Of a stretch of 64,000 bases of DNA, positions 10,998-20,830 are shown piece after piece. The notes beneath the pieces were generated by a model. That model did no database searches and was not told the DNA's origin. It saw nothing but the letters and a program-made list of their open reading frames with translations. Position 1 is the first letter of the stretch. Each line of letters opens with the position of its first letter. The position numbers and the translations under genes are program-made. This DNA is from Actinomadura macra NBRC 14102. GTDB lineage: Bacteria > Actinomycetota > Actinomycetes > Streptosporangiales > Streptosporangiaceae. The stretch is from NCBI RefSeq assembly GCF_001552215.1, contig NZ_BCQT01000004.1, positions 620,001-684,000 on the forward strand, in the 5' to 3' direction.

Positions 10998-11704
10998 GGC
11001 GTGATCCCCTCCTCCGCGAGTGTGTCGGCGATGCGGCGCAGTGCCGTCCTGATGCGCGACTTCGCGGTCCCCTCGGCCAGCCCGAGTTCGGCCGCTACCT
11101 GACGGTACGTGCGCTCCTTGAAATAGGCCAGCACGATCACCTCCCGCAGCACACCGGGCAGTCCGGCGACTGCTCGCCGGACCTGCCCGGAGACCTCTGC
11201 GCCCGCCACCACGTCCTCGACGGGATCGGGGACCGCCGGGTCGTGCACCCGTTGCAGCAGCCGTTTTCGGCGCTCCTCGCGCCGCACGACCTCGACGGCC
11301 CTGCGGTGGGCCAGTAGCCCGAGGAACGAGCGCATCGTCCCCTTGGCGGGGTCGAACACGAGAGGACGCTCCCAGACGAACCCGAAGACCTCCTGCGTGA
11401 CGTCCTCGGCGGCCTCGCGGGACCGCGTGACCCGCAGCGCCAGTCCGTAGACGAGCGCGGCGTAAGACTCGTACAACTCCTCCAGGACGGATTTGTCACC
11501 GGCGGCCAGCCGCTGCGCCCAAGCCGCCTCGACCTCCGTCTCCTCCTCCGACCGCCTTCGCCCCCGACCGGCGCGGCCCCCCGAACCCGGACCCGACTCG
11601 CGCCGCTCGCCCGCCCGTAAGGCCCGCCTGAGCGCTGCTTCCGCAACCTCCTCATCCAACTCACCGAACGCCGACCCACCACCGGCTGATGACCCGCCAT
11701 GCAC
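10994..11704 (-). CDS. ECF RNA polymerase sigma factor
   Basis: The conserved sigma core begins near base 11537. Region 2 reads LEELYESYAALVYGLALRVT with DVTQEVFGFVWERP; region 4 reads LPGVLREVIVLAYFKERTYR with VAAELGLAEGTAKSRIRTAL. It directs RNA polymerase to a small regulon, held in check by the coupled zinc-finger protein. The start is uncertain. I give GTG 11704 (236 residues). The frame stays open to TTG 12163, adding about 150 Pro/Gly/Arg-rich residues that look disordered or non-coding, and no candidate has a good ribosome site. Confidence 0.82.
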   Translation of the reverse strand: MHGGSSAGGGSAFGELDEEVAEAALRRALRAGERRESGPGSGGRAGRGRRRSEEETEVEAAWAQRLAAGDKSVLEELYESYAALVYGLALRVTRSREAAEDVTQEVFGFVWERPLVFDPAKGTMRSFLGLLAHRRAVEVVRREERRKRLLQRVHDPAVPDPVEDVVAGAEVSGQVRRAVAGLPGVLREVIVLAYFKERTYRQVAAELGLAEGTAKSRIRTALRRIADTLAEEGITP

Positions 11705-12298
11705 ATCCCGCGTGCGCTGAGACAGACCTCGCCCCTGCGACGGATCGTGGGGAGCCTCCGCGAACTCGTCGCCCGGAGAGGCAGCTGGCTGTGCCCCCAC
11801 GCTCCGCTGGGACGCCCCACCACCGGCCGACCCACCGCACTGGACGGCAGGGTGCCCGGACTTCGGCCGAGGCGCCGCGCGAGGCGCTCCCTCTGGGGCC
11901 GACCCGCCAGGTGGGGTGACCCGACGATGCCCGCACCATGTGCGGGGTGACGTGTGGGGCGGTGGCGCCGCCGCGGGAACCCGGGGCTGATCGTCCGGCC
12001 ATGGCTGCGCCGGTGTGAGTGGTCCCGTCGCCGCAGATGGACGATCATCAGGCTCCCGCCTTTCCGGGAGGCCGCCCTCACCGGCGGAAATCGCGTGGTC
12101 GAACGACTCTCGTCCGGTGCGGTCGTCTCCGCACACCGGATCCTTGGCTCGCGCCACAGGCAAACAACCCCCGCCGTCCCGCCCCCGTCCCTGCGGTCCA
12201 CCGATCCTCGCGGGACGCGCTCGGGGCCGGTGGGCCGGAGGCAGGCGGGGGCGGCCTCACTGTTACTTCGCGCGAGGAGGCCGGGCGGATGAAGATCT

Positions 12299-13066
12299 TT
12301 AGGTGATCTCCAGAAGTTTTTCCCGGACGGCGTAGACGACGGCCTCCATCCGCGAGTGGAGCTGGAGTTTCTCCAGGATGTTGCGGACGTGGTTCTTCAC
12401 CGTGTTCTCGGAGATGAACAGCTCGCGGGCGATCTCCCGGTTGCCGAGGCCGCGCGCGACGAGCCGCAGGACCTCCATCTCGCGCTCGGTCAGGCGCGGT
12501 GCCGGGACCTGCTGCGTCCGCTCCTCGCTGCGCTTGGCCAGCGCCGCGAACTCGGTGATGAGCTTGGACGCCATCGACGGGCTGATCAACGACTGGCCGC
12601 CATGGACGGCGCGGACCGCCTGGGGGACCTCGTCGATGGAGATCTCCTTGAGCAGGTAGCCGCTGGCGCCTGCCTTGATCGCTTCGAAGAGGTCTTCCTC
12701 CTCGTCGCTGATGGTCAGCATGACGATCTTCGCGCTGGGCGCCGCGTCCTTGATGGCGGTGCAGGCCTCGATGCCGCTGCGGCGGGGCATGCGGATGTCC
12801 ATCAGCACGACGTCCGGCAACAGATCGCCGGCCATCTCGACCGCCTCGTGGCCGTCGCCGCCCTCGCCGATGACCTCGATGTCGTCCTCACCCTGCAGGA
12901 CCATCTCCAGTCCCCTGCGGAACAGCGCGTGGTCGTCGACGATGAGCACGCGGATCGGGTCGGCCGCGCCGGCCGGCTCCGCCGCCTCCCGGCCGGCAGG
13001 GGTCGCACCTGCGCCGGCCTGCCGGGGTACGGCCGCGGCGCCGCGAGCCTCGGGATTCTCGCTCAC
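12299..13066 (-). CDS. NarL/LuxR-type response regulator
   Basis: A 255-residue regulator with a disordered Ala/Pro/Gly-rich N-terminus (1-36), a receiver domain ([20 protein letters not shown], phospho-acceptor D90 in VVLMDIRMP) and a LuxR-type helix-turn-helix at about 190-240 ([35 protein letters not shown]). No histidine kinase is adjacent, so it is an orphan here. A similar orphan regulator lies beside hpf in Streptomyces. The start is GTG 13066, with a weak ribosome site. Confidence 0.88.
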   Translation of the reverse strand: MSENPEARGAAAVPRQAGAGATPAGREAAEPAGAADPIRVLIVDDHALFRRGLEMVLQGEDDIEVIGEGGDGHEAVEMAGDLLPDVVLMDIRMPRRSGIEACTAIKDAAPSAKIVMLTISDEEEDLFEAIKAGASGYLLKEISIDEVPQAVRAVHGGQSLISPSMASKLITEFAALAKRSEERTQQVPAPRLTEREMEVLRLVARGLGNREIARELFISENTVKNHVRNILEKLQLHSRMEAVVYAVREKLLEIT

Positions 13067-13812
13067 CTGAGTCGCGGCGTGGAGGAGACGCCGCTTCCCC
13101 CTTTCGCTGTCAGTGTTCTGTTTCTACAGGACGTTTTCGGTCTCGGCACCTTACGGCGCCGGGGCGTCCACTTTTTTGTGCTTGCGGAGGTTGTCCTCGA
13201 ACGGTCGTAGGCGTTCGTGTCGCCTCCGGCCACCATGAGGGTGCGGGGATCGCCCTCGGTCCTCGCGAGGCCGAGTGCCCTCGACCGCCGGTGGTTCTCC
13301 GGTCGCGGTGTGTTCCGGGATCGGGCGCGGATGGTCTGGTGTCCATCGCCGCCGTGGTGCGAGCTGTTCCGGTCGCCTCGGAGTCGCGGGTTGCGGACCC
13401 GGGTGGGGCGGCGGCACGCTGGCCCGGGCCGATGGGTTCATCGGTGGCTCCGGGGTCTGCACGGTGTCGCGGGTGCCGAAGCTGCCTCCAGAGGAGTCGC
13501 GGGTCGCGGGTCGTCCCGGCGGGACGTGCGGTACCGGGAGCGGCTCCGAAGAACTTCGGCGGAGCCTCCTCCGGTGAACTGCTGTCGGCCCCGGGAGGTT
13601 CCCGGAGGTGGGTTGCTCGAATCCCGGATCCTCCCGGGACGAAACGCGTGCCGAGGCGCACCCGGCCCGCCGCGGAGGCGATGGGGACGACCGGACGGGA
13701 CCGGCCGGGCCGGCATGGCCCGATCGCCCAGACCACCGCATCCGCGGGTCGGCTGGTAACGCCTTTTCAGATCATTACATGCTCCGGGCGGTGACGTGAC
13801 GCAAGTGCGGCA
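13067..13812. other. 746-bp gap without a convincing gene
   Basis: Open frames exist on both strands, but all read as Pro/Arg/Gly-rich low-complexity products without family motifs, and the two strands contradict each other. On the minus strand a GGCGCC-GTAA-GGTGCC hairpin lies about 80 bp before the response-regulator start and may mark its leader. I see no RNA gene. The length suggests promoter or leader DNA for the regulator, or a decayed gene. Confidence 0.5.
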
Positions 13813-14469
13813 TCACTCTTCGACGAGCCGGATGACGCCGTAGTCCCAGCCTCTCCTGCGGTAGACGACCGAGGGATGGCCGGTGGCCTTGTCGCGGTAC
13901 AGGAAGAAGTCGTGGCCGACGAGCTCCATCTCGAAGAGGGCCTGCTCGATGCCCATCGGCTCGGCCTGGTGGAACTTCTCGCGGACGACGATGGGGCCGT
14001 CGCCCTCCATGGAGATCGGAACGATGTCCTCGTCACCGGGGGCCTGGCGCCCGGCGACATCGGGCTCGCTCTTCGGCGCCGCCTTGCGCGCCTTCTCAGG
14101 TGCCGGTCGGGGCGGTGGTTCGGGGACGGGTTCCATCGCGGTGACCTTGGCGCGGGCCTTCCCGCCGTGGGCCTTGCGACGCTCGCCGTCACGGCGGAGC
14201 CGCGATTCGAGCTTGTCGAGCGCCAGGTCGAGGGCGCCGTAGCGGTCGTCGGCGGCGGCCTCGGCCCGGATCACCGGGCCCCGGGAGCGGATCGTGAGCT
14301 CAACTCGTTCGCGCTGGTCGGCAAGCCGTGGGTTGCGTTCCTCGGACACCTCCACGTCCACGCGGATGACCTTCTGGTTCAGCCGCTCGATCTTGGCCAG
14401 CTTGGTGTCGACGTGCCGGCGGAACCTGTCGTTGATCTCGGTGTGCCGGCCCCTGACGATGATGTCCAC
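13813..14469 (-). CDS. hpf: long-form ribosome hibernation promoting factor
   Basis: A 218-residue protein that binds the small ribosomal subunit and pairs 70S ribosomes into inactive 100S dimers during stress. Residues 1-100 form the S30AE/RaiA domain (VDIIVRGRHTEINDRFRRHV, VELTIRSRGPVIRAEAAADD). A charged Pro/Lys linker follows, then the dimerising C-terminal domain at about 160-218 (KFHQAEPMGIEQALFEMELV, DFFLYRDKATGHPSVVYRR). Both domains are present, so it is the long form. I chose GTG 14469 because AAGGGGGG lies 6-7 bp upstream and the domain starts there. Confidence 0.93.
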   Translation of the reverse strand: MDIIVRGRHTEINDRFRRHVDTKLAKIERLNQKVIRVDVEVSEERNPRLADQRERVELTIRSRGPVIRAEAAADDRYGALDLALDKLESRLRRDGERRKAHGGKARAKVTAMEPVPEPPPRPAPEKARKAAPKSEPDVAGRQAPGDEDIVPISMEGDGPIVVREKFHQAEPMGIEQALFEMELVGHDFFLYRDKATGHPSVVYRRRGWDYGVIRLVEE

Positions 14470-15126
14470 GCGGGACCCCCCTTCTCCCGATTGCGTTTCT
14501 CGCCCGATCCGGGGCGTCTGACAGCCCCGGACGGGCACCACAGGACGATGGGTCGCACCCGCCCGGCCGACCTGGTCTTCGTCCCCACATCCGCCTGCTG
14601 AGGGGCTCGCGGCGCTCTCGCCACTACTGCCCTTCTCCCGGTTCGAAGGATGTCGGATCCCTCGACGAGGCAGGACTTACCTCTAAGGCGCACCGTGATC
14701 GGTCGACGAGAAGTCGCCTTACGTGGGCCGTTTCGCCTGCGCCTGGCATCGGCTAGCCGGACCGCCTGTCGTGCTCCTGACGAGCACTGCGATCCGACGC
14801 AACCACGGACCCGGGCGGGTGCCATGTCAGGAACGCTAACCCCTTACGCCACGAATGTCAGGGGGGTGGGCCGAGGAAAAACTCACTGACCGTCATCGGT
14901 GGTCGCCTCAGCGAGGCCCACCTCCCTTCTGGGAGCCCGTCACATGCCGTGAATCGCCCTGTCCACCGGGCACGAGCGCACAGCTCTCTCGCAGGTCAGA
15001 TCAACCTGACTGCATGGTGAGTTTGATGACGATCTCCCCTCCTATGACATCGCGTGACGTTGATTACCCCTCACAAACCCGCAGGCATGCGCAAGCCGGA
15101 CAAAGGTCGATGACGGTCGGTGACTA
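14470..15126. other. 657-bp gap upstream of hpf
   Basis: No frame here resembles a protein family. The stretch is the leader/promoter zone of hpf and the 3' flank of the ComF-family gene. One small hairpin is visible, GTGCTC (14771-14776) with GAGCAC (14782-14787). I could not identify a sigma-factor consensus with confidence. Confidence 0.5.
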
Positions 15127-15873
15127 TTACCGCTTCGACGATCGATCACGAAGGTTGGCACCGCCTCCGCCCCTCCCCCATTGCCGGGTCGGCGCTCCGC
15201 GCCGTTGGGTCGCCGCCAGCGTGGCCGCGCCTATCACCTCCGCATCCGCTGCTCGCAGCGCCCGTGCGGCCTCGGCGAGCGTCGCGCCCGTGGTGATCAC
15301 ATCGTCGACCAGCACCACCCGGCGCCCCGCCACCTTCGCCCGTGGGACGGCCTCCAGAGCGCCCGCGAGATTCGCCGCCCGTTCGGACACGGTGAGGCCC
15401 GCCTGATCGCTCACGCGCCGCGTGTGCCGCAGCGCGTCCGCCCGGGTCACGTTCACTCCATCCGCCCGCAGGCGCCGCACTGCCACGTCCACCACACTTC
15501 GCAGTGCGTCATGCCCCCGCCGCCGCACGGCCGCCCGCCCGGAGGGCACCCCGACGACCAGCAGTTCTCCAACTGACGGGGGCCCACGGGTCGCAGGTGA
15601 CACGGACGCGAGAACGGCTCTCGCCAGGGCTTCTCCCAGTGGGCTCGCCAGAGGAGTACGTCCATGTTCCTTGTAAGCGGCCAGAATCGTACGGAAGGGG
15701 TCTTCGTACGCGGTGACCGTCCATGTGTCCGGGACGCCGACCGAGGCGGGCGTGCGGCGGACGGGGGCCAGGAGAGAGGCGGCGCAAGGGGCGCAGAGAA
15801 GGCCCGGGGCTCGTCCGCAGCCGGCGCAATGGTCGGGAAGAAGCAGCTCGATCAGGTCATTGAGAAGGCTCAT
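15127..15873 (-). CDS. ComF-family phosphoribosyltransferase-like protein
   Basis: A 248-residue protein with an N-terminal zinc-ribbon remnant (CAGCGRAPGLLCAPC, residues about 16-30) and a C-terminal type I phosphoribosyltransferase fold with the PRPP loop RRVVLVDDVITTGATLAEA. This is the ComFC/ComF layout. ComF proteins help in DNA uptake in competent bacteria; in actinomycetes the role is unclear. The ATG at 15873 is the start. It lies downstream of lpqB on the same strand, with structured repeat A1 in between. Confidence 0.88.
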   Translation of the reverse strand: MSLLNDLIELLLPDHCAGCGRAPGLLCAPCAASLLAPVRRTPASVGVPDTWTVTAYEDPFRTILAAYKEHGRTPLASPLGEALARAVLASVSPATRGPPSVGELLVVGVPSGRAAVRRRGHDALRSVVDVAVRRLRADGVNVTRADALRHTRRVSDQAGLTVSERAANLAGALEAVPRAKVAGRRVVLVDDVITTGATLAEAARALRAADAEVIGAATLAATQRRGAPTRQWGRGGGGANLRDRSSKR

Positions 15874-15982
15874 GACTACGACGATCCCGCGCGGTCAGCG
15901 CCATCGGAACCATCGCCGCGAATTGTGGATAACTCCGAACCGGCCCCATCGATGGCCTGTCGCAGGTGTCCTCAACCGCCGC

Positions 15983-16110
15983 GCGAGCGCGTGACCTGAC
16001 CGGTGGGGCGACGCCGGAGGCGAACCCCGCCGGGAAGATCGCGAAGCGATGTCGCGCTCGCCCAAGCACGGTCAAGAGCGAACCCCCAGGCGAGCCCTTG
16101 GACCGGGATT
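15983..16110 (+). repeat. structured intergenic repeat, family A copy 1
   Basis: The element folds as a three-way junction. An outer 9-bp stem GCGAGCGCG (15983-15991) with CGCGCTCGC (16053-16061) encloses two hairpins: CCGGTGGGG (16000-16008) with CCCCGCCGG (16025-16033), and ATCGC-GAA-GCGAT (16038-16050). A conserved tail follows (CCCAAGCACGGTCAAG, then CCAGGCGAGCCC). It aligns along its length with 34585-34749. It fills the gap between comF and lpqB and ends 4 nt from the lpqB stop codon. Confidence 0.85.
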
Positions 16111-16114
16111 GCGA

Positions 16115-17902
16115 TCAATTCGGGTAGCTGGGGTCCCGGGCGGGGGTCGGGCAGATCCATTCGCTGAAGGACTTGTCGGCCGAGCGCTGGCGGCAGACCT
16201 GGTTCTTGCCGTTGGAGCGGGTGCCGATGAGGACGGGCTCGCCTGGGGCGGCGGCGATCGTACGCGGTTCGCCGAGTGCTCCCACTCCCAGGGACGTGAT
16301 GGCGCTGCCGCTGACCGGCATGATGTACGGCAGGTACAGAGAGTCACGCTTGGCGCGGCCCAGGACGGCCAGATTTCCGTAGTCGCGCCAGGCCAGGTCG
16401 ATCGCGTCCTGGAGCTCGGAACTGACGGGAAGGAACGAACCCACGTCCAGGGAACCGTCCGCGGCGTGGGCGATGCGGCCGATCTGGACCTGGGGCCGGC
16501 CGTCGAGGCGGACGATGACGGCCGCGCGGACGCCGTCGCGGGCCACCCGGAACGCCAGGACCTCCCGGCCGCCCAGGCCCCAGTGCGCGGCCAGCGCGGG
16601 CGGTCTCCCGCGTGTACGCACCCAGAGCCAGGACTGGTCGGCCTTACTCTCGACCGTCCAGAGGGTGCCGTCGGTGCTCCAGGACGGGGCGGTGAAGCGG
16701 GCACCGCGGTGGGCGGTCAGCAGGACGTGGGGGGCGGGCGAGCCGGTGACGGGGGCGGCGGTGAGGAGGCGGTCGCCCTTGACGCTGAGGCCGGCGAGTT
16801 CACGGTAGTCGGGCGAGACCGCGGGACGGGACAGGCGCCCGGCCGGCCCGGTCACGACCGGTTGGGCGTGGTCGCCCTCCAGAGCCGCGAGGAAGCCGGA
16901 CGCGCCGGCCACGTAGGCGTTCTGGTGGGTCTGGCCGTTGCCTTCCGGTCCGTCCGGAGAGTTTCCCGTCCAGCCGCTCACGGGCTGAGTCGGGTCCCGG
17001 CCGTCCGGTGAGACCGTCTCGCCGTCGATCCGCAGCCGGAAGCGCTGGATGCCGGAGAGCTGCCGGAGCGTCCAGGCGAGCTGCGCCGACATCCGGCCCA
17101 CGCTGGCCCCTGCGGCCTCGCTGGTGAGGTCGACGGTCGCGACGTCCTTCTCCACGCTGAGGCCACGCAGCTTGGTGCCGGTGGGGAAGGCGCTCTCGAC
17201 GGCGCCGTTCAGCCACGACGTCGGGCCCGTCAGCAGTGCCTGGACCAGCCGGGCGGGGAGCGTCTCCCGGTTGACGACCGGCAGGAAGATGCCGTTGGGG
17301 ACGAGGGCGTGCTGGTCGGGGGCGAAGAAGTAGAGGTTGACGGGGCGCATGGTGCGCTCGACGTCGTTCTTGGTGAGCAGCAGCCCGGACCTCTCCTCGC
17401 CGGGCAGGCTGGTGATCCGCCATTGGCCCTGCGGGGTCTTGATCAGCTGGAAGGTCGCTTCGAGGCTCTTGGGGGCGGCGGTGTACTGGCCGTCGGAGCT
17501 GATCGTCCCGAGCTGGTCACCGGTCACCTTGACGGTCGCCAGGTTGCCGGACGTCCTGATCACGTGGGGATCGGTGACGCGGCTCTGCACGACGGTCACG
17601 TAGGGGCGGAGGCCCGGTTTCCAGGAGTCCTGGACGTTGAGGTACTCCTTGGCGACCCGGTGGTCGTCGTCGAAGCCGGCCGAGGCGGCCAGGAATCCCG
17701 ACACGACCTGCTCGGGCCCCCAGCCCGGGCTCGGCCGCACGGGGATCAGCCGCACATACGGGTCGTCGACGCGGTCGGAGCGCTCGACGGGCCTGCCGAT
17801 CACGACCTGCCCGCCGCTGGGGACGTTCGCGCATCCGGAGGCGCCCAGGGCGAGCGCGGTGGCCGCCACGACGGGGCGGAGCCTGCCTGCACGCGCGATC
17901 AA
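16115..17902 (-). CDS. lpqB: lipoprotein LpqB, MtrAB-associated
   Basis: A 595-residue lipoprotein that modulates the MtrB sensor. The N-terminus is a signal peptide ending in a lipobox-like ALGASGC with Cys as the lipid-bearing residue. The body holds the conserved N-terminal domain, a GerMN-like central part (LYFFAPDQHALVPNGIFLPV) and a C-terminal beta-propeller-like region. I chose TTG 17902, which overlaps the mtrB stop (TTGA); a frame open far upstream overlaps mtrB and is not needed. Order mtrA-mtrB-lpqB is conserved in actinobacteria. The stop codon abuts repeat A1. Confidence 0.93.
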   Translation of the reverse strand: MIARAGRLRPVVAATALALGASGCANVPSGGQVVIGRPVERSDRVDDPYVRLIPVRPSPGWGPEQVVSGFLAASAGFDDDHRVAKEYLNVQDSWKPGLRPYVTVVQSRVTDPHVIRTSGNLATVKVTGDQLGTISSDGQYTAAPKSLEATFQLIKTPQGQWRITSLPGEERSGLLLTKNDVERTMRPVNLYFFAPDQHALVPNGIFLPVVNRETLPARLVQALLTGPTSWLNGAVESAFPTGTKLRGLSVEKDVATVDLTSEAAGASVGRMSAQLAWTLRQLSGIQRFRLRIDGETVSPDGRDPTQPVSGWTGNSPDGPEGNGQTHQNAYVAGASGFLAALEGDHAQPVVTGPAGRLSRPAVSPDYRELAGLSVKGDRLLTAAPVTGSPAPHVLLTAHRGARFTAPSWSTDGTLWTVESKADQSWLWVRTRGRPPALAAHWGLGGREVLAFRVARDGVRAAVIVRLDGRPQVQIGRIAHAADGSLDVGSFLPVSSELQDAIDLAWRDYGNLAVLGRAKRDSLYLPYIMPVSGSAITSLGVGALGEPRTIAAAPGEPVLIGTRSNGKNQVCRQRSADKSFSEWICPTPARDPSYPN

Positions 17903-19539
17903 TCGCCCGCCTCCAACTCCGCGAAGAGGGGACGCGCGTCGCCCGCCCCGGGTGGGACGAGCGGGAGCGGTGAGCCGCGGAGTTCGGCCCCGGCGACACG
18001 GGGCAGGGACAGTCGGAACTGCGATCCGGCGCCCGGTTCGCCCCATGCCTGAAGCCAGCCGCCGTGCAGTTGCGCGTCCTCGCGGGAGATGGACAGGCCC
18101 AGCCCGGTGCCGCCGGTGGTCCGGGCGCGCGCGGGGTCGGCGCGCCAGAAGCGGTCGAAGACCATCTGCCCCTCCCCCGGTTTGAGTCCGACGCCGTGGT
18201 CGCGCACGGCGACGGCCACGGCGTCTCGGTCGGCGCCGACCGAGACCACGATGTCCTCGCCCTCGCCGTGTTCGACGGCGTTGACGAGCAGGTTCCGCAG
18301 GATGCGCTCCACTCTGCGCCGGTCGACCTCCGCCATGCAAGGCTCCCCCGGCAGTTGCAGGACGACCTTGCTGCCCTTGCGCTCGGCGAGATCCTGGATG
18401 TCGCCCACGGTGCGCAGGACGAGGTCGCGCATGTCCAGGGACTCGGCGTCCAGCGTCGCGGCGCCCGCGTCGTGCCGGCTGATCTCCAGCAGGTCGGCGA
18501 GGAGCGATTCGAAGCGCTCCAGCTGGCTCTGGAGCAGCTCGGCGGACCGTCCGACCGCCGGGTCGTCGAAGGTGTCGCGGTTCTCGTAGAGCATGTCGGC
18601 CGCGATCCTGATGGTGGTCAGGGGCGTGCGGAGCTCGTGGGAGACATCGGAGACGAACTGGCGCTGCACCTGCGACAGGTCCTCCAGCTCGCCGATCTTG
18701 TCTTGGAGGTTGGCGGCCATGTCATTGAAGGAGCGGGCGAGACGCGCCAGGTCGTCCTCTCCGCGGACCCTCATGCGCTCTTCGAGCCGTCCGGCCGCGA
18801 GGCGTTGCGCACCTTGGGCGGCCAGCCGGACCGGTATGACGACCTGGCGGGTGACCAGCGAGGCGATGGCGGCCAAGAGCAGCACCAGAACGATGCCCAC
18901 TCCCGCCATGGAGCGCCCCACATTGGTGAGGGTGTGCTGCTCCTGTTCCAGCGGGAAGAGGTAGTACAGCTCGAACTGGCCGGTCCGGCCGCCCACGATG
19001 AGCCCGCGTTCGGACGGACGCCCTCCGACGTAGGAGAGCTTGCCGTAGGTATAGGCACGTGACCCTGCCGGTGCGTGTCTCAGTTCTTCACGCAGCCGCC
19101 GGGGGACGCTCTCTTCGCGCAGCTCGTTCGTGGCGTAGCCGCCGAAGTACCGCTCGGTCGTATCACGGATGTAGACCTCGTACAGCCCGGATGGACCGCT
19201 CCGGGCTTTCAACCCGTCGACTGTCTGGCTCAACCAGTTGCCGTTTTCGGGGGTGGCGTTGCCCTGGCTGAGCTGTACCTGCGCCAGCCCCTCGTCCAGT
19301 TGGAGGCGGGCCGCCTTGACCTTCCCGTCCATCAGCGCGGACGACACCTGCTGCATGAGGAACACGCCAAGGATCGCCACCACGATCGCCGAGATGAACA
19401 GCGTCGAGGTGACGATCCGCACCTGGATGGAGCGGCGCCAGCGCTGGTACCCGCGCAGGGCCGTCCCGCGCACGAGCCGACGCAGCCCGCCCAGGCCGCG
19501 CCGTGCGAGCCGCTTGAACCGGGAGAACCCAGCGCTCAC
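17899..19539 (-). CDS. mtrB: sensor histidine kinase MtrB
   Basis: A 546-residue membrane kinase controlling cell division and cell-wall genes with MtrA. Helices lie at about 42-63 and 210-230, with an extracytoplasmic sensor domain between. HAMP follows, then the HisKA box SDVSHELRTP with H301, and the HATPase motifs (NLLVNAVEHGEG, VRDHGVGLKPGEG, GGTGLGLSI). The start is GTG 19539. It is 107 bp downstream of mtrA and overlaps lpqB, consistent with one operon. Confidence 0.95.
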   Translation of the reverse strand: MSAGFSRFKRLARRGLGGLRRLVRGTALRGYQRWRRSIQVRIVTSTLFISAIVVAILGVFLMQQVSSALMDGKVKAARLQLDEGLAQVQLSQGNATPENGNWLSQTVDGLKARSGPSGLYEVYIRDTTERYFGGYATNELREESVPRRLREELRHAPAGSRAYTYGKLSYVGGRPSERGLIVGGRTGQFELYYLFPLEQEQHTLTNVGRSMAGVGIVLVLLLAAIASLVTRQVVIPVRLAAQGAQRLAAGRLEERMRVRGEDDLARLARSFNDMAANLQDKIGELEDLSQVQRQFVSDVSHELRTPLTTIRIAADMLYENRDTFDDPAVGRSAELLQSQLERFESLLADLLEISRHDAGAATLDAESLDMRDLVLRTVGDIQDLAERKGSKVVLQLPGEPCMAEVDRRRVERILRNLLVNAVEHGEGEDIVVSVGADRDAVAVAVRDHGVGLKPGEGQMVFDRFWRADPARARTTGGTGLGLSISREDAQLHGGWLQAWGEPGAGSQFRLSLPRVAGAELRGSPLPLVPPGAGDARPLFAELEAGD

Positions 19540-19646
19540 GCCCGCCTCCCGCGGTGGGCGGTGGCGGGTGGCCCGAGGTGGGGCGGCGAGTGAGGCAGGG
19601 TCGTCATGGGTGGGGCCGTTCCGGGGGTCGCGAAGGGGCCGGACGG

Positions 19647-20339
19647 TCAGGCGGGACCGGCCTTGTAGCCGACACCACGGACGGTGACGACGATCTCGGG
19701 ACGCTCCGGATCCTTCTCGATCTTGGCGCGAAGCCGCTGCACGTGCACGTTGACCAGGCGCGTGTCGGCGGCATGGCGGTAGCCCCAGACCTGCTCCAGC
19801 AGAACCTCACGGGTGAACACCTGGCGCGGCTTACGAGCCAGGGCCACAAGGAGGTCGAACTCCAGTGGGGTCAGGGGGATGTGCTTGTCACCCCGCTTGA
19901 CCGAGTGCCCCGCCACATCGATCGTGATGTCGCCGATCTGGAGGGTCTCGGGTGCGGGCTCGTCGGTACGCCGTAGGCGCGCGCGCACGCGCGCCACTAG
20001 CTCCTTCGGTTTGAACGGCTTGACGATGTAGTCGTCCGCGCCCGACTCAAGGCCGAGCACGACATCGACGGTGTCGCTCTTGGCCGTCAGCATCACGATC
20101 GGGACACCGGACTCGGCGCGGATCTGGCGGCAGACGTCGATGCCGTCGGCACCCGGCAGCATCAGGTCGAGCAGCACGAGATCCGGCCGGGTCTCCCGGA
20201 ACGCCTCCAGCGCCTTGTCGCCGTCATGGACGAACGAAGGTTCGAAGCCCTCGCCCCTCAGCACGATGCCAAGCATCTCGGCGAGCGCGAGATCGTCGTC
20301 GACGACCAGTACACGTCCTCTCATGGCCCTCATCGTCAC
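19647..20339 (-). CDS. mtrA: OmpR-type response regulator MtrA
   Basis: A 230-residue regulator. The receiver domain has the acidic pocket VLVVDDD, phospho-acceptor D58 (VLLDLMLPGADG), T85 and K105 (KPF). The C-terminal winged helix (about 130-228) includes LTPLEFDLLVALARKPRQVF and VNVHVQRLRAKIE. MtrA is the phosphorylated partner of MtrB and an essential regulator in mycobacteria. GTG 20339 is the first start; the ATG codons at 20333 and 20324 are alternatives closer to mycobacterial MtrA. Confidence 0.95.
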   Translation of the reverse strand: MTMRAMRGRVLVVDDDLALAEMLGIVLRGEGFEPSFVHDGDKALEAFRETRPDLVLLDLMLPGADGIDVCRQIRAESGVPIVMLTAKSDTVDVVLGLESGADDYIVKPFKPKELVARVRARLRRTDEPAPETLQIGDITIDVAGHSVKRGDKHIPLTPLEFDLLVALARKPRQVFTREVLLEQVWGYRHAADTRLVNVHVQRLRAKIEKDPERPEIVVTVRGVGYKAGPA

Positions 20340-20830
20340 AAAGTCGGGGTTCGGTGGAGTGGGGTGAGACGCTCCGGCCCCACCTCGCCAGGGAGAGATA
20401 TGCCTTGGCGTGCAAGGTTACCCGCGTTTGCGTCGTCCATGGCTCCTCCCGGCGTTCGACGCGACCTGCCTGGACGGTCTCCACATCTGTCCGTGCTCCG
20501 TCCGTGCTCCGACCGCGCTCCGTCCGTACCGGGTCCATGCCGGTGTTCGGAGCACGCCGTCGCCTTACGCGGCCCTTGCGCAGGGGCCGAATTGTAGAGG
20601 GGGACTCCCGAAACCGGGGCCAAATTGACCGGCTTCGGCAGCATTCGTCTACCACGTCGCGGGTCTCGGCGCAGATCGCCACCGTCCGGGCCGGCGGCGG
20701 CGTTCGCGGCGGCCGGCCCGTGACAGGATGACCTGACCGGTGGCCGCGGTGAGGCCGGGGCCGCCGCCCGGCACGCGCGCCAGGGCGGGCACGCCGGGGG
20801 ACCCCCCGCCAGAGATCGCAGGGAGCCAAG
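20340..20830. other. 491-bp divergent promoter region, mtrA / membrane operon
   Basis: No gene is supported here. On the minus strand a perfect -10 TACAAT (20596-20591) lies about 250 nt before mtrA, but I see no matching -35. On the plus strand TTGACC lies about 200 bp before the 20831 gene. The region separates two divergent operons and probably holds both promoters. Confidence 0.5.

Noticed and set aside
13600..13640. tRNA-like T-arm words (GCTCGAATCCC)
   Set aside because: No acceptor stem, anticodon arm or D-arm could be folded around it.
13110..13759. Long open frames on both strands between the response regulator and hpf
   Set aside because: Products are low-complexity, overlap each other on opposite strands and show no family motif.
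17903..18340. A longer LpqB reading into mtrB
   Set aside because: It overlaps mtrB in another frame; the lipoprotein signal begins at TTG 17902.
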